This document shows, in pieces, positions 22,167 to 33,700 of a stretch of DNA of 64,000 nucleotides. The notes under the pieces were generated by a model that did not search any database, was not told the DNA's origin, and saw only the letters and a list, made by a program, of their open reading frames with translations. This DNA is from Omphalotus guepiniiformis. Its lineage: Eukaryota > Basidiomycota > Agaricomycetes > Agaricales > Omphalotaceae. The DNA is taken from NCBI GenBank assembly GCA_028554645.1, contig JAQOOI010000052.1:62001-126000 (forward strand). Reading direction: 5' to 3'. The position numbers and the translations under genes are program-made. The number at the start of each line of letters is the position of its first letter. Position 1 is the stretch's first letter.

Positions 22167-25100
22167 ATGAGTCAATCCTCTGTAGGTCGTACTATGAATC
22201 CTTTTCAATCTCAATCAAGCAACAACAGGTGGGTTTAAATTGTGATTAAAGCGGACTACTCAATGTTTATTTTCCTTTTTATAAGCTTTCAGCAGCAAAC
22301 TTCAACTGGGCATTCTATATCACCAGACAATGGTCAATATATCAAGTAGGTGTGATCAATTGAAATTCATTCAGACACTGATAAGTATCCCAGTGTTGGT
22401 ATTCTCAATAATGCCTCTGGTATCAATATCACAGGTGGTACTTTCAATGCTATTGGAGGAAATGTCTACACTGTCGATGGTATGACAACCATATTACTTC
22501 TATATACAGAAAGTGTATCTAACTGTAATGGGTCTAGGATCAGACCTCAAGTCCACTATTATCAATTGGCTCAAAGCACCAAACTTCATTATGAACTTCA
22601 CTAATGTGAGAGACAACAAAGTGACAGGCACTGGGGCCTGGCTTCTGGATGATTCAAGATACATTCAATGGGAGAAGAAAGGTGGATTACTTTGGATACA
22701 AGGCAAAGGCAAGTCATCTTTGTTTATCACACTCTTTCTATCACATAATAAATATGTTGTGTAGCTGGTGCTGGCAAGACCTATTTGTGGTAAGACATTA
22801 CTAAAATATTGTTCAATTCAGAATCTAATATCCAAGATGGATTATTAGCACTACAGTCATTGACCATCTTCTCAATGACAGTCAACCTAGCAAAGTGCTA
22901 GCATTCTATCACTACTTTGATTCATGTGATACTGCAAAGCAGCATTACAGAGGTCTCCTTTTGTCTCTGTTAGCTCAGATCACTGGATGCTCTGAAGATG
23001 TTTCTTCTGAGATAGAAGACATGTATAAGACTTACAAAAACAAAAATCAGCTGCCAACTCTTGCTGTTCTTGAAGGCACTATCAGAGCTGCACTTGCTTC
23101 TTGCTCATCTATGAAATCTGTGTATATAATCATAGATGCAATGGATGAGGCAAGTGAGCCAGCCCAGCATGAGGTCTCCATCTTCATTCAGGATCTGCTT
23201 GCTCTAAGCAAGATGCACGTGCTGGTGACCAGCCGTCATTCTTTGAGAGTTGAACTCAAAGAGAGTATCACTATACAGCTAAATGCTGAGAATATCAGTG
23301 AAGATGTCAAGATGTATCTGGATGAATATATCCCAAGGCTGGAGCTTCAAGGCCATATGGAGAGGGAAGTGACACAAGTCTTAATGGATAAAACACATGG
23401 ACAGTAAGGCATTTTCTTCTTAGTTGACTTGTAACTGACATTATCAAGATTCAGATGGGTGGACTGTCAAATGGACACACTTACACAATGTGGAACTCCA
23501 AGAGCTGTGAAACAAGCCTTGAAGGAACTTCCACCTGATCTTGAAACTACATACTTTGAAAAGCTACACCAGATATCTATGAGGCACAAGAAAGATGCCA
23601 AACTCATCTTTCAGTGTATTATATCTGCTGTGAGGCCTCTATCTACAAAGGAGTTGGCTGCAATAATGGCCACTGATTTGGACAGCCAGACATTTGAGGC
23701 AGAGTATGCAGACCATGGTCTTGATGGAAGACTTCACAAAATTGTTGACACCACATTGGTGACTATACAGCAGGATCTTGTGCAGTTGGCTCATCATTCT
23801 GTGAAAGAATTTCTGATCACAGACTGTATGAAATTTGAGCAAACTGCATATTTCAAGATTGACAATAGACTGGCTCATGGTGTGATGGCACACACCTGCA
23901 TTATCTATTTGCTTTACTATGGCAGACAGACTCATCTCAATGGCATTGTGAATCTTGAAGAATTTCCATTGGCCGGATATGCAGCAGAACACTGGATGTA
24001 TCATGGAAGATCAATGGAAACTATGAATGAAACGACAATCAAGAGTGGAATGGAGCTACTTGATAACACCAAGGTGGAATTTCCTGAGTGGTTGAAGTTA
24101 TACATGCCAGATAATTTTTGGAACTCTATGAATATGCAGTTGACATTGATTGAAGTTCAAGAACCTCTTTATTATGCAGTCTATGGAGGCCTCTTGGGGA
24201 TTGTAGGAAGACTTAGACAGAAAGGTGCAAATGTGAATGCTAAGGGTGGTTTCTTTAGAAATGCTCTGCAAGCTTCTGCATCCTCTGGACATGAGGCTGT
24301 TGTCAAGCTTCTTCTCTCTGCAGGTGCAGATGTCAATGCTGAGGAGGGAGAGTATGGAAATGCTCTCCTATGTGCTGTTGAATCTGGAAATGAGGCCATT
24401 GTGAAGGTTCTTCTCTCTGCAGGTGCAGATGTCAATACTTGGGGTGGTCTTGAAGCTGCTGTTCGATCTGGGCATGAGGCCATTGTGAAGCTTCTTCTCT
24501 CTGCAGGTGCAGATGTCAATTGGAGTGGTCTTTATGGAAGTTCTCTCCAAGTTGCTGTTCAATCTGAAAATGAGGACATTGTGAAGATTCTTCTCTCTGC
24601 AGGTGCAGATGTCAATGCTGGTAGTGAGCAGTATGAAAATGCTCTCAAAGATGCTGTTTATTCTGGAAATGAGGCCATTGTGAAAATTCTTCTCTCTGCA
24701 GGTGCAGATGTCAATGCTGATGGTGGATGGTCTGGAAATGCTCTCCTATGTGCTGTTCACTCTGGACATGAGGCCATTGTGAAGCTTCTTCTCTCTGCAG
24801 GTGCAGATGTGAATGCTGAGGATGATTGGTCTGGAACTGCTCTCCTATGTGCTATTCAATCTGAAAATGAGGCCATTGTGAAGGTTCTACTCTCTGCAGG
24901 TGCAGATGTCAATGCTAAGTGTCTTTTCTATAGCAATGCTCTTGAAGCTGCTATTCCCTCTGGGAATGAGGCCATTGTGAAGCTTCTTCTCTCTGCAGGT
25001 GCAGATGTCAATGCTGAGAGTGGTCAGTGTGGAAATGCTTTCCTACGTGCTGTTCACTCTGGAAATAAGGCCATTGTGGAGGTTCTTCTCTCTGCAGGTG

Positions 25101-25540
25101 CAGATGTCAATGCTAATGGAAATGCTCTTGAAGCTGCTGTTCAATCTGGGCATAAGGCCATTGTGAAGCTTCTTCTATCTGCAGGTGCAGATGTCAATGC
25201 AAAGGGTAGTTCCTATGGGAATGCTCTTGTAGCTGCTGCTCAATCTAGAAATGAGGCCATTGTGAAGCTTCTTCTCTCTGCAGGTGCAGATGTCAATGCT
25301 GAGGGTGGATATTATGGAACTGCTCTGCAAGCTGCTGCTAATTCTGGAAATGAAGCCATTGTAAAGCTTCTTCTCTCTGCAGGTGCAGATGTCAATGCTG
25401 AGGATGGATCTTATGGATGTGCTTTGCAAGCTGCTGCAAATTCTGGAAATGAGGCTATTGTGAAGCTTCTTCTCTCTGCAGGTGCAGATGTCAATGCTCT
25501 TGATAAAAAAACCAGATTTTCTTTTCACATTGCTTCTTAG
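22167..25540 (+). CDS. NACHT (STAND NTPase) protein with C-terminal ankyrin repeats
   Basis: A fungal NOD-like receptor. NACHT proteins act as NTP-driven switches in cell death and non-self recognition, with the C-terminal repeats as sensor. Exons: 22167-22228, 22286-22345, 22394-22479, 22538-22708, 22765-22789, 22849-23403 and 23449-25540; total 3051 nt, 1016 residues. The N-terminus holds the agaric-type INITGGTFNAIGGNVYTV segment. The P-loop (GKAGAGKTYL, about residues 125-134) is split by an intron with a GC donor (GCAAGT at 22709). Walker B is VYIIIDAMDEAS near 225, followed by the arm LVTSRH and ELPPDLETTYFEKL. Ankyrin repeats run from about 575 to 1005, 13 of them with the identical end LLSAGADVN. 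CpG is scarce compared with neighbours. Frame is open throughout. Confidence 0.88.
24205..25499 (+). repeat. Tandem ankyrin-coding repeats, nearly identical
   Basis: About 14 units of roughly 90-102 bp. The words cttcttctctctgcaggtgc and agatgtcaat recur almost unchanged in 13 units, while the stretch coding the loop before the next helix (EEGEYG, EDDWSG, KCLFYS, ESGQCG and so on) varies. Two units (near 24440 and 25110) are shorter, lacking a few codons but staying in frame. Confidence 0.93.
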
Positions 25541-26099
25541 TCTGATGTTTCTCTCCTAGCTACTCTTAGGCACTATATATGTAGGCACAGATTTCTCTTC
25601 ATATAAGCTGAAATATCACTTGTGATTACCATCTGTTTAAATTCAAAAGCCAAGATAAAACTTTGAGAGATTGGTTCATAGTCAAATTTATCATGAAATA
25701 TGCATGTACTATTGCCTAACCAGAATGAGTTTAGAAGGTCAAAAGTTATGATAGTAATTGGTTTGACCTGTAAAGGTGAGAAATGAATATCTTGTAATGA
25801 GTTTGTCCCCTATCCACACTCAATGGTAGCCACAATCTACATCAAGAAATGGTGGGTTGAGCTTAACTGTGAATGAGTGAGAATCTGGAAATTGGTTGAA
25901 GGTACATAGGTCACTATCTTGATTGAATGGTTCTTTACAAACACATTACAAACCAACAAGTCACACATATCAACAAAAGACCCAAACAGATAACATGATA
26001 ACACTATGACACAAACACTACAACCAAACAAAACACTACAACCAAACAGCTATGGGAAGGAGAACAAGCAACAAACATTGCTGGAACTAGTCTTGCATC
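25541..26099. other. No gene; 3' flank of NACHT gene
   Basis: AT-rich, with a short direct repeat (caaacactacaaccaaac word, twice, at about 26010-26045). No coding signal. Confidence 0.45.
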
Positions 26100-26890
26100 T
26101 TGCATCAAGAAAGAGCAGAAATGACTGTTATTGGGAAGAGTGATGCAGAGGTTAGACTCAAAATTGAGGAATTACTTCATTTCTTACCTTCCCCTTCCCC
26201 TTTCACTCCTTTCCCTTTCCCTTTCCCTTTCCCTTTCACTCCTTTCCCTTTCCCTCCACCTCTCTCACCCTACTTCTACACCACTCCTACCCCCACTCTC
26301 TAGCCTCAATAAATAATGGGTTCAGAGTCCAACCTCACCATACTTCTTTCTGTATCCCACATCTTTTCTAAATTCAAAATCCCATACAAACTAACCATTG
26401 TTTCCACACTGGATTCTCAACTGTCTTTTTCAATATCCAAAGGGTCTTAAGAACAGAGGCATGAGAGTTGTAGTAGCTGGTGTGGGCAGAGCAGCTCATT
26501 TAACTAGGGTAGTAGCTTTGTTGACTTGTTCCCAGTTGTTGGTGTTCTTGTTAGGAGAGGAGGTGGGGTTGGGGAGTGTCAATCTGTTGTTGAGTATTGT
26601 TTAGATGCCTGTGGGTGTTTTGCCTCCTTACCCACCATGACTTTGTGTGCTGACTGGTCTTGTGGCACCTTTTACTGCAAGGTATCATAGTAGCCACTGT
26701 ATCAATAAACTACAATACCAACACTAGATTACTCACCATTAGAATTTTATTGACTGGGATTAAGAGGCTAGCAGATAAAATGGAGGTGTATATGGAGGAG
26801 ATAAGAAAGAGACTGAGAGGAAGGTTGAGCAGTTGGAGGAGGATGGTTGGTTGGGAAATTTGCAGGATGGTTCTAGTTCTGGTATGAGTT
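26100..26890 (+). pseudogene. ADE2: ADE2 fragment E (linker and PurE domain), decayed
   Basis: Reads MTVIGKSDAEVRLKIEELL (copy A: VTIVGESDAEVRFKVSEVL), then a pyrimidine-rich tract (CCCTTTC repeats, 26192-26300), IMGSESNLTILL, FKIPYKLTIVST, GMRVVVAGVGRAAHL, NLLLSIV followed by a stop then MPVGVL, IVATVSINYNTNTRLL and KMEVYMEEIRKRLRGR. These match the C-terminal PurE part missing from copy A (family: RVVIAGAGGAAHLPGM, VATVAIN). It has stops, frameshifts and a CpG-depleted composition unlike copies A-D, so it probably has a separate history. Confidence 0.8.
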
Positions 26891-26990
26891 AGGGCTGGGA
26901 GAGGGTGCAGGTGAGAGATAGGTGGGTAGAAGGGATAAACTAAATGTAACAGACTGATCCCATAGTCATGCTAACTGTTGTGCCAAAAGG

Positions 26991-27023
26991 CCAGCAATGC
27001 TAGATTTATTCTAGCATTGTTGG
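26991..27023. repeat. Inverted repeat (hairpin)
   Basis: CCAGCAATGCTAGA and TCTAGCATTGTTGG flank a TTTAT loop: 14-bp arms with a single mismatch. Function unknown; it may be a transcription end or a small element remnant. Confidence 0.6.
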
Positions 27024-28828
27024 ATATACTATATAGACAGTACTTGCTCATATTGCTGAGAGTTGGGCACATGCCATTTTATGACATGTTACTTTTTGTG
27101 ACACTAAAAAGACAAAGACAAAGACTGTAATCATTCTTACTTGTTACTTGTTTTATGTTTTTCTTGTTCCATAAAAATACAGTGAGTTCATTCTCAATGC
27201 AATGCAATGTAATACAATGCCCAGATCAGATCCCAGTGTTAACACATAACATATTGCATTCATACCAATAACCAATCAATCCACAGTGATATCTACCTCT
27301 CTTATTATGCCCAGTATGCCTATGCCTATGCCCACACCTGCAGTGAATGTTGAACACCAGAACCCAATGCGGTGATGTGCTTGGTATGGAATATGAATGA
27401 GAAGAAGTGCTAGCTAACTCGAAGGAATCTACCAAGCACTCAAAACACACACACAACACACAAAGACTTTTAAGTTTGTGGGGTTTGGAGGACTAACAAA
27501 CTCTGTGAAGTGAATAAGGTTCTTGTAAGAGGAGCTCGGAGAAATAGTCAAAACCAACACGGCACAGATGAATCTATGCTACACACCACGCAAACGAACT
27601 AACGTGCTGAAAACGCATACACACCTGAAACACCTGAAATTAAACGATTTCTACTGTGAATATGATGGGAATAAAGGGCTAGACTATGTCCCATAGTGCT
27701 AGCTAAAACATAGAACACGAATAGTTAAAGGCTCAAAGTAAAAGGACTACGATGTACGAGTATGCATCAAGACCTTATGGCTGATATGCCTCTAGACCTT
27801 CGGCAAAGTAACTACCTGCTGCGGGACTGTACAGTATGGTCAGACCCACCCTGCCTGGCAAAGAGCCCTCCGTCTGGAAGTCGCTATTCGAGTATCTGTG
27901 TAATCCACGGGACTTAGGAAGGAAGAAACTACACACACACAGATGTAATAGCCTCATGAGCCTACATAACGTCAAAAGGACAAAGCTAGAGGTATCGCCG
28001 AGCCATCAAAATGGTTTGTTTGAACTTAGCCGACCTCCTAGAACCTGCAGATTGATGATATACTGGAGATAACACTTTATGATCGGAAATATATGATCGA
28101 TGATTCCGTTCCGAGATACTAGATGGTCAAAGCTATGAAAATGATCGGTCTCGATGACTGTATAATAACTTATTAGTAAAGTAATGACAGAATTGGCCTT
28201 TGAGCGCTGGATATTGGTATATCTACGAGGTGCTATGGGGTCTAGATGTCGAAATAGGAGAAAATACGGAAGCCCGACGGGATAAATAACTAGAAACTGC
28301 CCTTGGCGCCCCTATAAGTACACTGTAAAACAGTTACGAAGATGAATAATAACGAAATGCATAGAAGTAGTTCGTTTAGAATGGCTTGAGCGCATGATAA
28401 GAAGGGTCTAGATGTACCAAAAACATCACTAAAACATAATACTTACACATATATGCCCAAGAACTGCATATAATTACCCTCTAGATGTGCCTACTTACCC
28501 AACTCAGTCATATTGTTTCTGTTTATATCCATTTTATACTCGATGTTATCCCTCTGTTCCTTTTAATTACTCCACTCAGTTTTCTATCTATTTATGAAAT
28601 ACTTACAAGCAGTAGAGTACATATACTGTCATGTATAGGGTCGAGCACCCCAGGTTACGACTGCCCGCCAAATTGGAGAACTTTACGTATCTTCTAGAGC
28701 GTTAAATCGCAGAAGGCCTCTTGATTGTGAACGTCAGGCCCCGGTTCTTCGAGCTGGTAGAGGCAGACTATTAGGAATTGCAGTGCTTTGATAGAGTGCT
28801 AAATATCTGAACATCTGTTGTGTTTGAA

Positions 28829-28866
28829 CTGTCTGTCTGTCTGTCTGTCTGTCTGTGTCTGTCTGT
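28829..28866. repeat. CTGT tetranucleotide microsatellite
   Basis: About nine CTGT units, interrupted once (CTGTGTCTGT), ending 18 bp left of the 5' LTR. Confidence 0.95.
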
Positions 28867-28884
28867 TTTGCTGTTTCTGGTACT

Positions 28885-29337
28885 TGTTACGAACATTTTC
28901 TTTTTCATCTTATCTCATTGTTTGTACATATAGACACTTTTATTACCAGTAGATAACATCGTAAGTTATAGATCTAGGGTTATATTAAATACACACGTAT
29001 GTAGCATGATGATCAAGATCAAGTATGTAGACCTCAAGGCGATCACGATCATTAATGAAGTACTTGAGGCGATCGAACTCATGGTAGACACACGGTGGAT
29101 TAGTCAAGGGTTATAGCCCAGGGTTTAGGGTTTTATTTACGTATATAATAAGTCCGCTTAGGTAGATATTTCTTTAGCTTCAATCTTGTCAATAACTCCT
29201 CGAGTTTAGACTTGTACTTAGCATAACTTCTTTGTATCATTCCTCTTCTCAATTCTATTTCCTGCTTTTCTCTAATTCGTGTGAAACTGAGATTCTTGTG
29301 TTTGGTTATTTGAGTTTGACAACTCGAGTCACTGACA
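28885..29337 (+). repeat. 5' LTR of chromovirus copy 2
   Basis: 453 bp, TGTTACGAACATTTTC to CTGACA. It contains a TATA box at 29142-29150 and an inferred transcription start near 29175. Confidence 0.93.
29142..29188 (+). promoter_or_regulatory. LTR promoter: TATA box and inferred RNA start
   Basis: TATATAATA at 29142-29150 lies about 33 bp before TAGCTTCAATCTTG (29175-29188). In the other two LTRs this word reads TAGCTTCGATCTTG. Its position fits an RNA 5' end, and it is complementary to the sequence directly after the LTR. Confidence 0.55.
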
Positions 29338-29351
29338 TAAGATCGAAGCTA
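29338..29351 (+). other. Primer-binding site, self-priming type
   Basis: TAAGATCGAAGCTA immediately follows the 5' LTR. It does not begin TGG as tRNA-primed sites do. It pairs over 13 bases with TAGCTTCGATCTT in the 3' LTR and the copy 1 LTR (one mismatch in this 5' LTR). In Tf1/sushi elements the mRNA 5' end itself primes in this way. Confidence 0.65.
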
Positions 29352-29872
29352 CACAACTCACCCGACCAACACAATTCAAATCGCCTTCTTGTTGCTATTT
29401 CAGTAGCAAGTAAGTTTCTCTTGACCTTTCACACGCTTACTTCATTTTCTCCCTTTGATATTCGGGTTTCCGTCCGAATTAGGAATCTGTGCTCCATTAG
29501 AGTAATTGCGCCTATAGTACAAACAAGTAACGTTGAGTCTGACTCGGTACTGGCAGCAGAAAGCATCGTCTGATAACCAACCTTCGGGGAGGGGACTTTG
29601 CGCTTGGGGAACGAGGTGCACTCCTAGAAAGGCACGCCCAGGTTTACTCAGCAAGTGAGCACAGATTTAGGAACTCGTTTATTAGAGGCAGAAAAGGTCC
29701 CGAAATCTCTTTGTGAGGTTACTGACGGACCGAAGTAAACTCTACCATTACGGAATCTTGGGGGAACTTTAGCAGTCTCTTCGAAGAAACCACTATCCCA
29801 TCACCTATCACACCTTCCTACAAATCTCTTGCATCATCTCCCTATTCTACCCGACCTTCTACCCCTATCAGA

Positions 29873-30763
29873 ATGTCTGAAACCGACACCTCGCGAGGAA
29901 AATCACTCCTCAACAAACCCGACAATTTCACCGGCGTCAAATCTGAATTTAAGAATTGGCGACGGAGATTGTTCACCTATATCCGTGATAAGAAGAATGG
30001 TATCACGACAGATGATGAAAGGATCGACGTTGCGATCTCTTTCATGAATGGAAAGCTTGTGGACGGATGGGTGAATAATTACTACAACACCCATTTTGAC
30101 CAAGACAACGAGAAGTGGCAGAAGGACTGGGCGCACTTCAAGCAAGCCTTGAACAAGGTGTTCCTAGATTCCGGTCTGCAGAGGACAGCGCAGGAGAAGG
30201 TGGAGTTGTTGAAGCAGGGAGCGGGAACGGCGGAGGAGTATTTCCAGAAGTTGGAAATACTGTTGACGGAGGCGGATTACAAGAAGGATGACCCGTACGT
30301 GGTGCGGCTCATCGAGAAGGGCATTAATGAAAAAACAATTGATGCCATTTACACGAGGGATGAGCTACCCAAAGTGTACGACGAATGGAAGGACATAGTG
30401 ATCAAGATTGATCAGCTATGGAGAAGGCGTCAGGAATGGCGCAAGAACCAGAACAGACCGGCGTTTACGCCAAGAAGGGAACAAAGTCCGCAGCAAGCGG
30501 CAGGAAGTGGTGATCGGAGAGACGCCACAGGAACGACCTTTGGGGGTACAGGTAAACCCATGGACATTGACGCAGCCCGAAGGAATGGGCAGTGTTTCAA
30601 TTGCGGACAGAGGGGGCATATCTCGCGGGATTGTCCAGCAAAGCGGGGTCAGAGAGTGAGGCAGGTGAACGTACAGGAGGAAGAGAAGAAAGAAGAACAG
30701 CCACCGAGCTGGTTCTTGAACTGGTTGAAATCGGATGCGGGTTTTGTCAGAGCTCAGAAGTGA
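29873..30763 (+). CDS. gag: Gag protein of chromovirus copy 2
   Basis: 296 residues, intact; forms the capsid shell and binds RNA. The capsid-like N-terminal region (FKNWRRRLFTYIRDKK) is followed by a CCHC knuckle (CFNCGQRGHISRDCP) near residue 244 and an acidic/basic tail (QEEEKKEEQPPSWFLNWL). It differs from copy 1 by only a few residues (SETDTS/SEIDTS, HFKQALNKVF/QFKQALNKAF). It ends 30763, with pol starting upstream in another frame. Confidence 0.92.
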   Translation: MSETDTSRGKSLLNKPDNFTGVKSEFKNWRRRLFTYIRDKKNGITTDDERIDVAISFMNGKLVDGWVNNYYNTHFDQDNEKWQKDWAHFKQALNKVFLDSGLQRTAQEKVELLKQGAGTAEEYFQKLEILLTEADYKKDDPYVVRLIEKGINEKTIDAIYTRDELPKVYDEWKDIVIKIDQLWRRRQEWRKNQNRPAFTPRREQSPQQAAGSGDRRDATGTTFGGTGKPMDIDAARRNGQCFNCGQRGHISRDCPAKRGQRVRQVNVQEEEKKEEQPPSWFLNWLKSDAGFVRAQK

Positions 30764-33700
30764 ATACAGGTCCTTCTGAGTTAGAATCGGAACAGTCTAG
30801 TGTAGATCACAAGGACAGCAATTTTCACTTTGTATTTAATCATCCTGAGAATAAATTTGCGTCAGTATCTACAAAGTCCGATTCAAAACCTGTGAGAGAA
30901 CGTTATCCGCCAAATTCGGCCAAGTTCACCAGAATGGATAGCGCAGAGAGTAAGGGAGGATGAGTCAGAACGAGCGGTGGGAATTTTGAGAGCATGGATG
31001 CCAACCTGTCGGGCCAGGGAAGCATCGGAAGAAACAGTTGCCCAGATCCGGTCATTGGACATTAGCGAAGCCGTCACAGCCGTAAAGTCACTCAAAAAAA
31101 ACTTGCGGTTCGTAAAAGGTACTAAGGGCAGAGATCTCAAGCTGTCTGTTACAATCGATGACATCGAAAGTGGCAAGCAGATAGAAACATCGGCATTACT
31201 TGACAGTGGAGCAACGGGTTCTTGCGTCAATAAAGAATTCGTAGAGCGACATGGTTTAACTGTTAAGAAATTACCAGTAAAGATGCCGGTATACAATGCT
31301 GATGGTACCTTAAACGAAGACGGTTCAATTGAAGGATTCATAGAAGTCAGATTGGTAATGGGAGATCATGCAGAACGCATTGAACTTGCTGTTACAAATT
31401 TAGGCAAAACGGACATTTTCTTAGGACTCGATTGGTTAAGACGTCATAACCCCAATATAGATTGGAATGACTCGACTTTAAAGTTTGACCGATGTCCTAA
31501 GAAGTGTGGTTACATACCGTATTACCTAAAACCTGAATCTGATGCTGAAGTCCGGGAACTGGAAGAAGGGGATCGGTTGTTTTACCTAAATTGGGATGGA
31601 TATCTTCGGAGTATGAACTTTGGAAAAGGCAAAAAGACTGAGTCAAAAGCAGACAAGTACGTCAATGAGTACAAGGATGTTTTTGATGAAGCCGATTTCC
31701 AAAATTTACCCGAACGAAGACCCTGGGACCATGCAATTGAACTGAAGCCAGACTTTACGCCAGTAGATTGCAAGGTCTATCCATTAAATCCTTCGGAACA
31801 GAAAGTTTTAGATGAGTTCATTAAGGAAAATCTGAAATCTGGACGAATTAGACCATCAAAGTCACCGATGGCCTCACCATTCTTCTTTGTGGCAAAGAAA
31901 GATGGGAAACTTCGACCCGTCCAGGATTATCGGAAATTGAATGAAGCAACGATAAAGAACAAATACCCATTGCCGCTCATTCAAGAACTCATTGATAAAC
32001 TGAAGGATTCGAAAGTATTTTCGAAAATGGATGTTCGATGGGGATACAATAATATCCGGATCAAAGAAGGTAATGAGTGGAAGGCGGCATTTAGGACTAA
32101 TCGGGGGCTCTTTGAACCAACGGTTATGTTCTTTGGTCTTACAAATTCTCCGGCGACCTTCCAAGTGTTCATGAATCATATCTTAAGGGATTTGATCAAC
32201 GAAGGTCACGTCATGGTGTACTTAGACGATATCTTGGTTTTCACAAATACAATCGAAGAGCACGAGTCAATTGTAAAACAGGTGTTAGATATATTACAAC
32301 AACACAAGTTGTATCTTAGACCTGAAAAGTGCGAATTTGAGACCAGTAATGTTGAGTACCTTGGAGTGTTTGTAGGAAATGGACAAGTGCGGATGGATCC
32401 AAAGAAAGTCAAAGCGGTAAAAGAATGGAAAATACCAGGAAACAAGAAGGAAGTACAGTCCTTCTTGGGTTTCTGCAACTTCTACCGACGATTTATCCGA
32501 GGATTTAGTCAAGTGGCAAAACCATTGTCATCACTGACCGGGAATTCAAAGTGGGAATGGACAGAGCAACAACAGCAGGCATTCGAAGAACTCAAAAAGT
32601 AGAATTGCCGAAGAAGTAGTTCTAACTATATCCCGTGATCATGGACAATTCAGAGTCGAGGCAGATTCATCAGATTATGCGAACGGAGCTGTCTTATCAC
32701 AAAAGATAGATGGAAAATGGTGGCCTATTGCGTTCAGATCTAGATCTCTAAATGAAACGGAACGTAATTATGAGATCTATGATAAGGAAATGATGGCCAT
32801 TATGGATTCCTTAGCAGATTGGAGACAGTATCTGATGGGTGCAGAAGAGTCATTTGAGATCTATACAGATCATCAAAATCTTCAGTATTTCAAAAAACCT
32901 CAGAAATTGAATCGCCGACAAGCCCGATGGATCACTGAATTATCCGAATACGACTTTACATTGATTCATAAACCCGGAAAGTCAATGGGAAAGCCAGATG
33001 CATTGTCCAGGATGGCCAATCATGAGACGGGGGAGAAAGACAATGAGGACGTGGTACTTTTAAAGCCGGAACTTTTTTTGATCAACAGACTAGAGATGCC
33101 CGAGGACGAGATCTTAGATCTTATAAAGAAGAAGTCGAAAGTACGGGATAATCTAGTAAATAAGGCTTTGGAAGGAAAAGAGAAGGATTGGATTGAGTCA
33201 GAGGAAGGAATTGTGACGTGGCAGGATAGAATTTACGTGCCTATTGATAATAGGTTACGAGGGAAGATCATTGGATTGCATCATGATACTGTTCTTACGG
33301 GACATCCAGGGCAGTTCAAAACCATGGAATTGGTGACGAGAAACTATTGGTGGCCGGGAATTACTCAGGACGTACGGAAATACGTTAAAGGGTGTGAAAA
33401 GTGTCAAGCCACTAAGATTCATCAAACCAAACCAACGGGAACACTAGTCACAAATAATGTTCCACAAGGTCCCTGGGAAGCCATAGGAACAGATCTGATC
33501 GGAGAACTACCGGAAGCCGGAGGTTTTAATGCCATAAGTGTGACTGTGGACCATTTCACAAAACGAACACGTCTGGTACCCACACACATGTCGTTAACGT
33601 CTGAGGGAATGGCCAGAATCTATAGGGATAAAATCTTTCCTATACATGGATTACCGAGAAAGATTATTCATGATCGGGGACCCCAATATCATTCCCGATT

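Larger units (their letters stand above)
26891..28884. other. No recognisable gene
   Basis: Short ORFs only (at most 78 codons). It contains the hairpin at 26991-27023 and the CTGT microsatellite just left of the 5' LTR. The stretch 27480-28700 is less AT-rich and may be an old unrecognised repeat. The word ggtcagacccaccct (27837) recurs at 45320. Confidence 0.4.

Noticed and set aside
24181..25528. Antisense ORFs over the ankyrin region (DICTCREKKL repeats)
   Set aside because: Shadows of the near-identical sense repeats.
27837..27851. Shared word ggtcagacccaccct at 27837 and 45320 as a possible dispersed repeat
   Set aside because: The match covers only about 15 bases; the flanks do not align.
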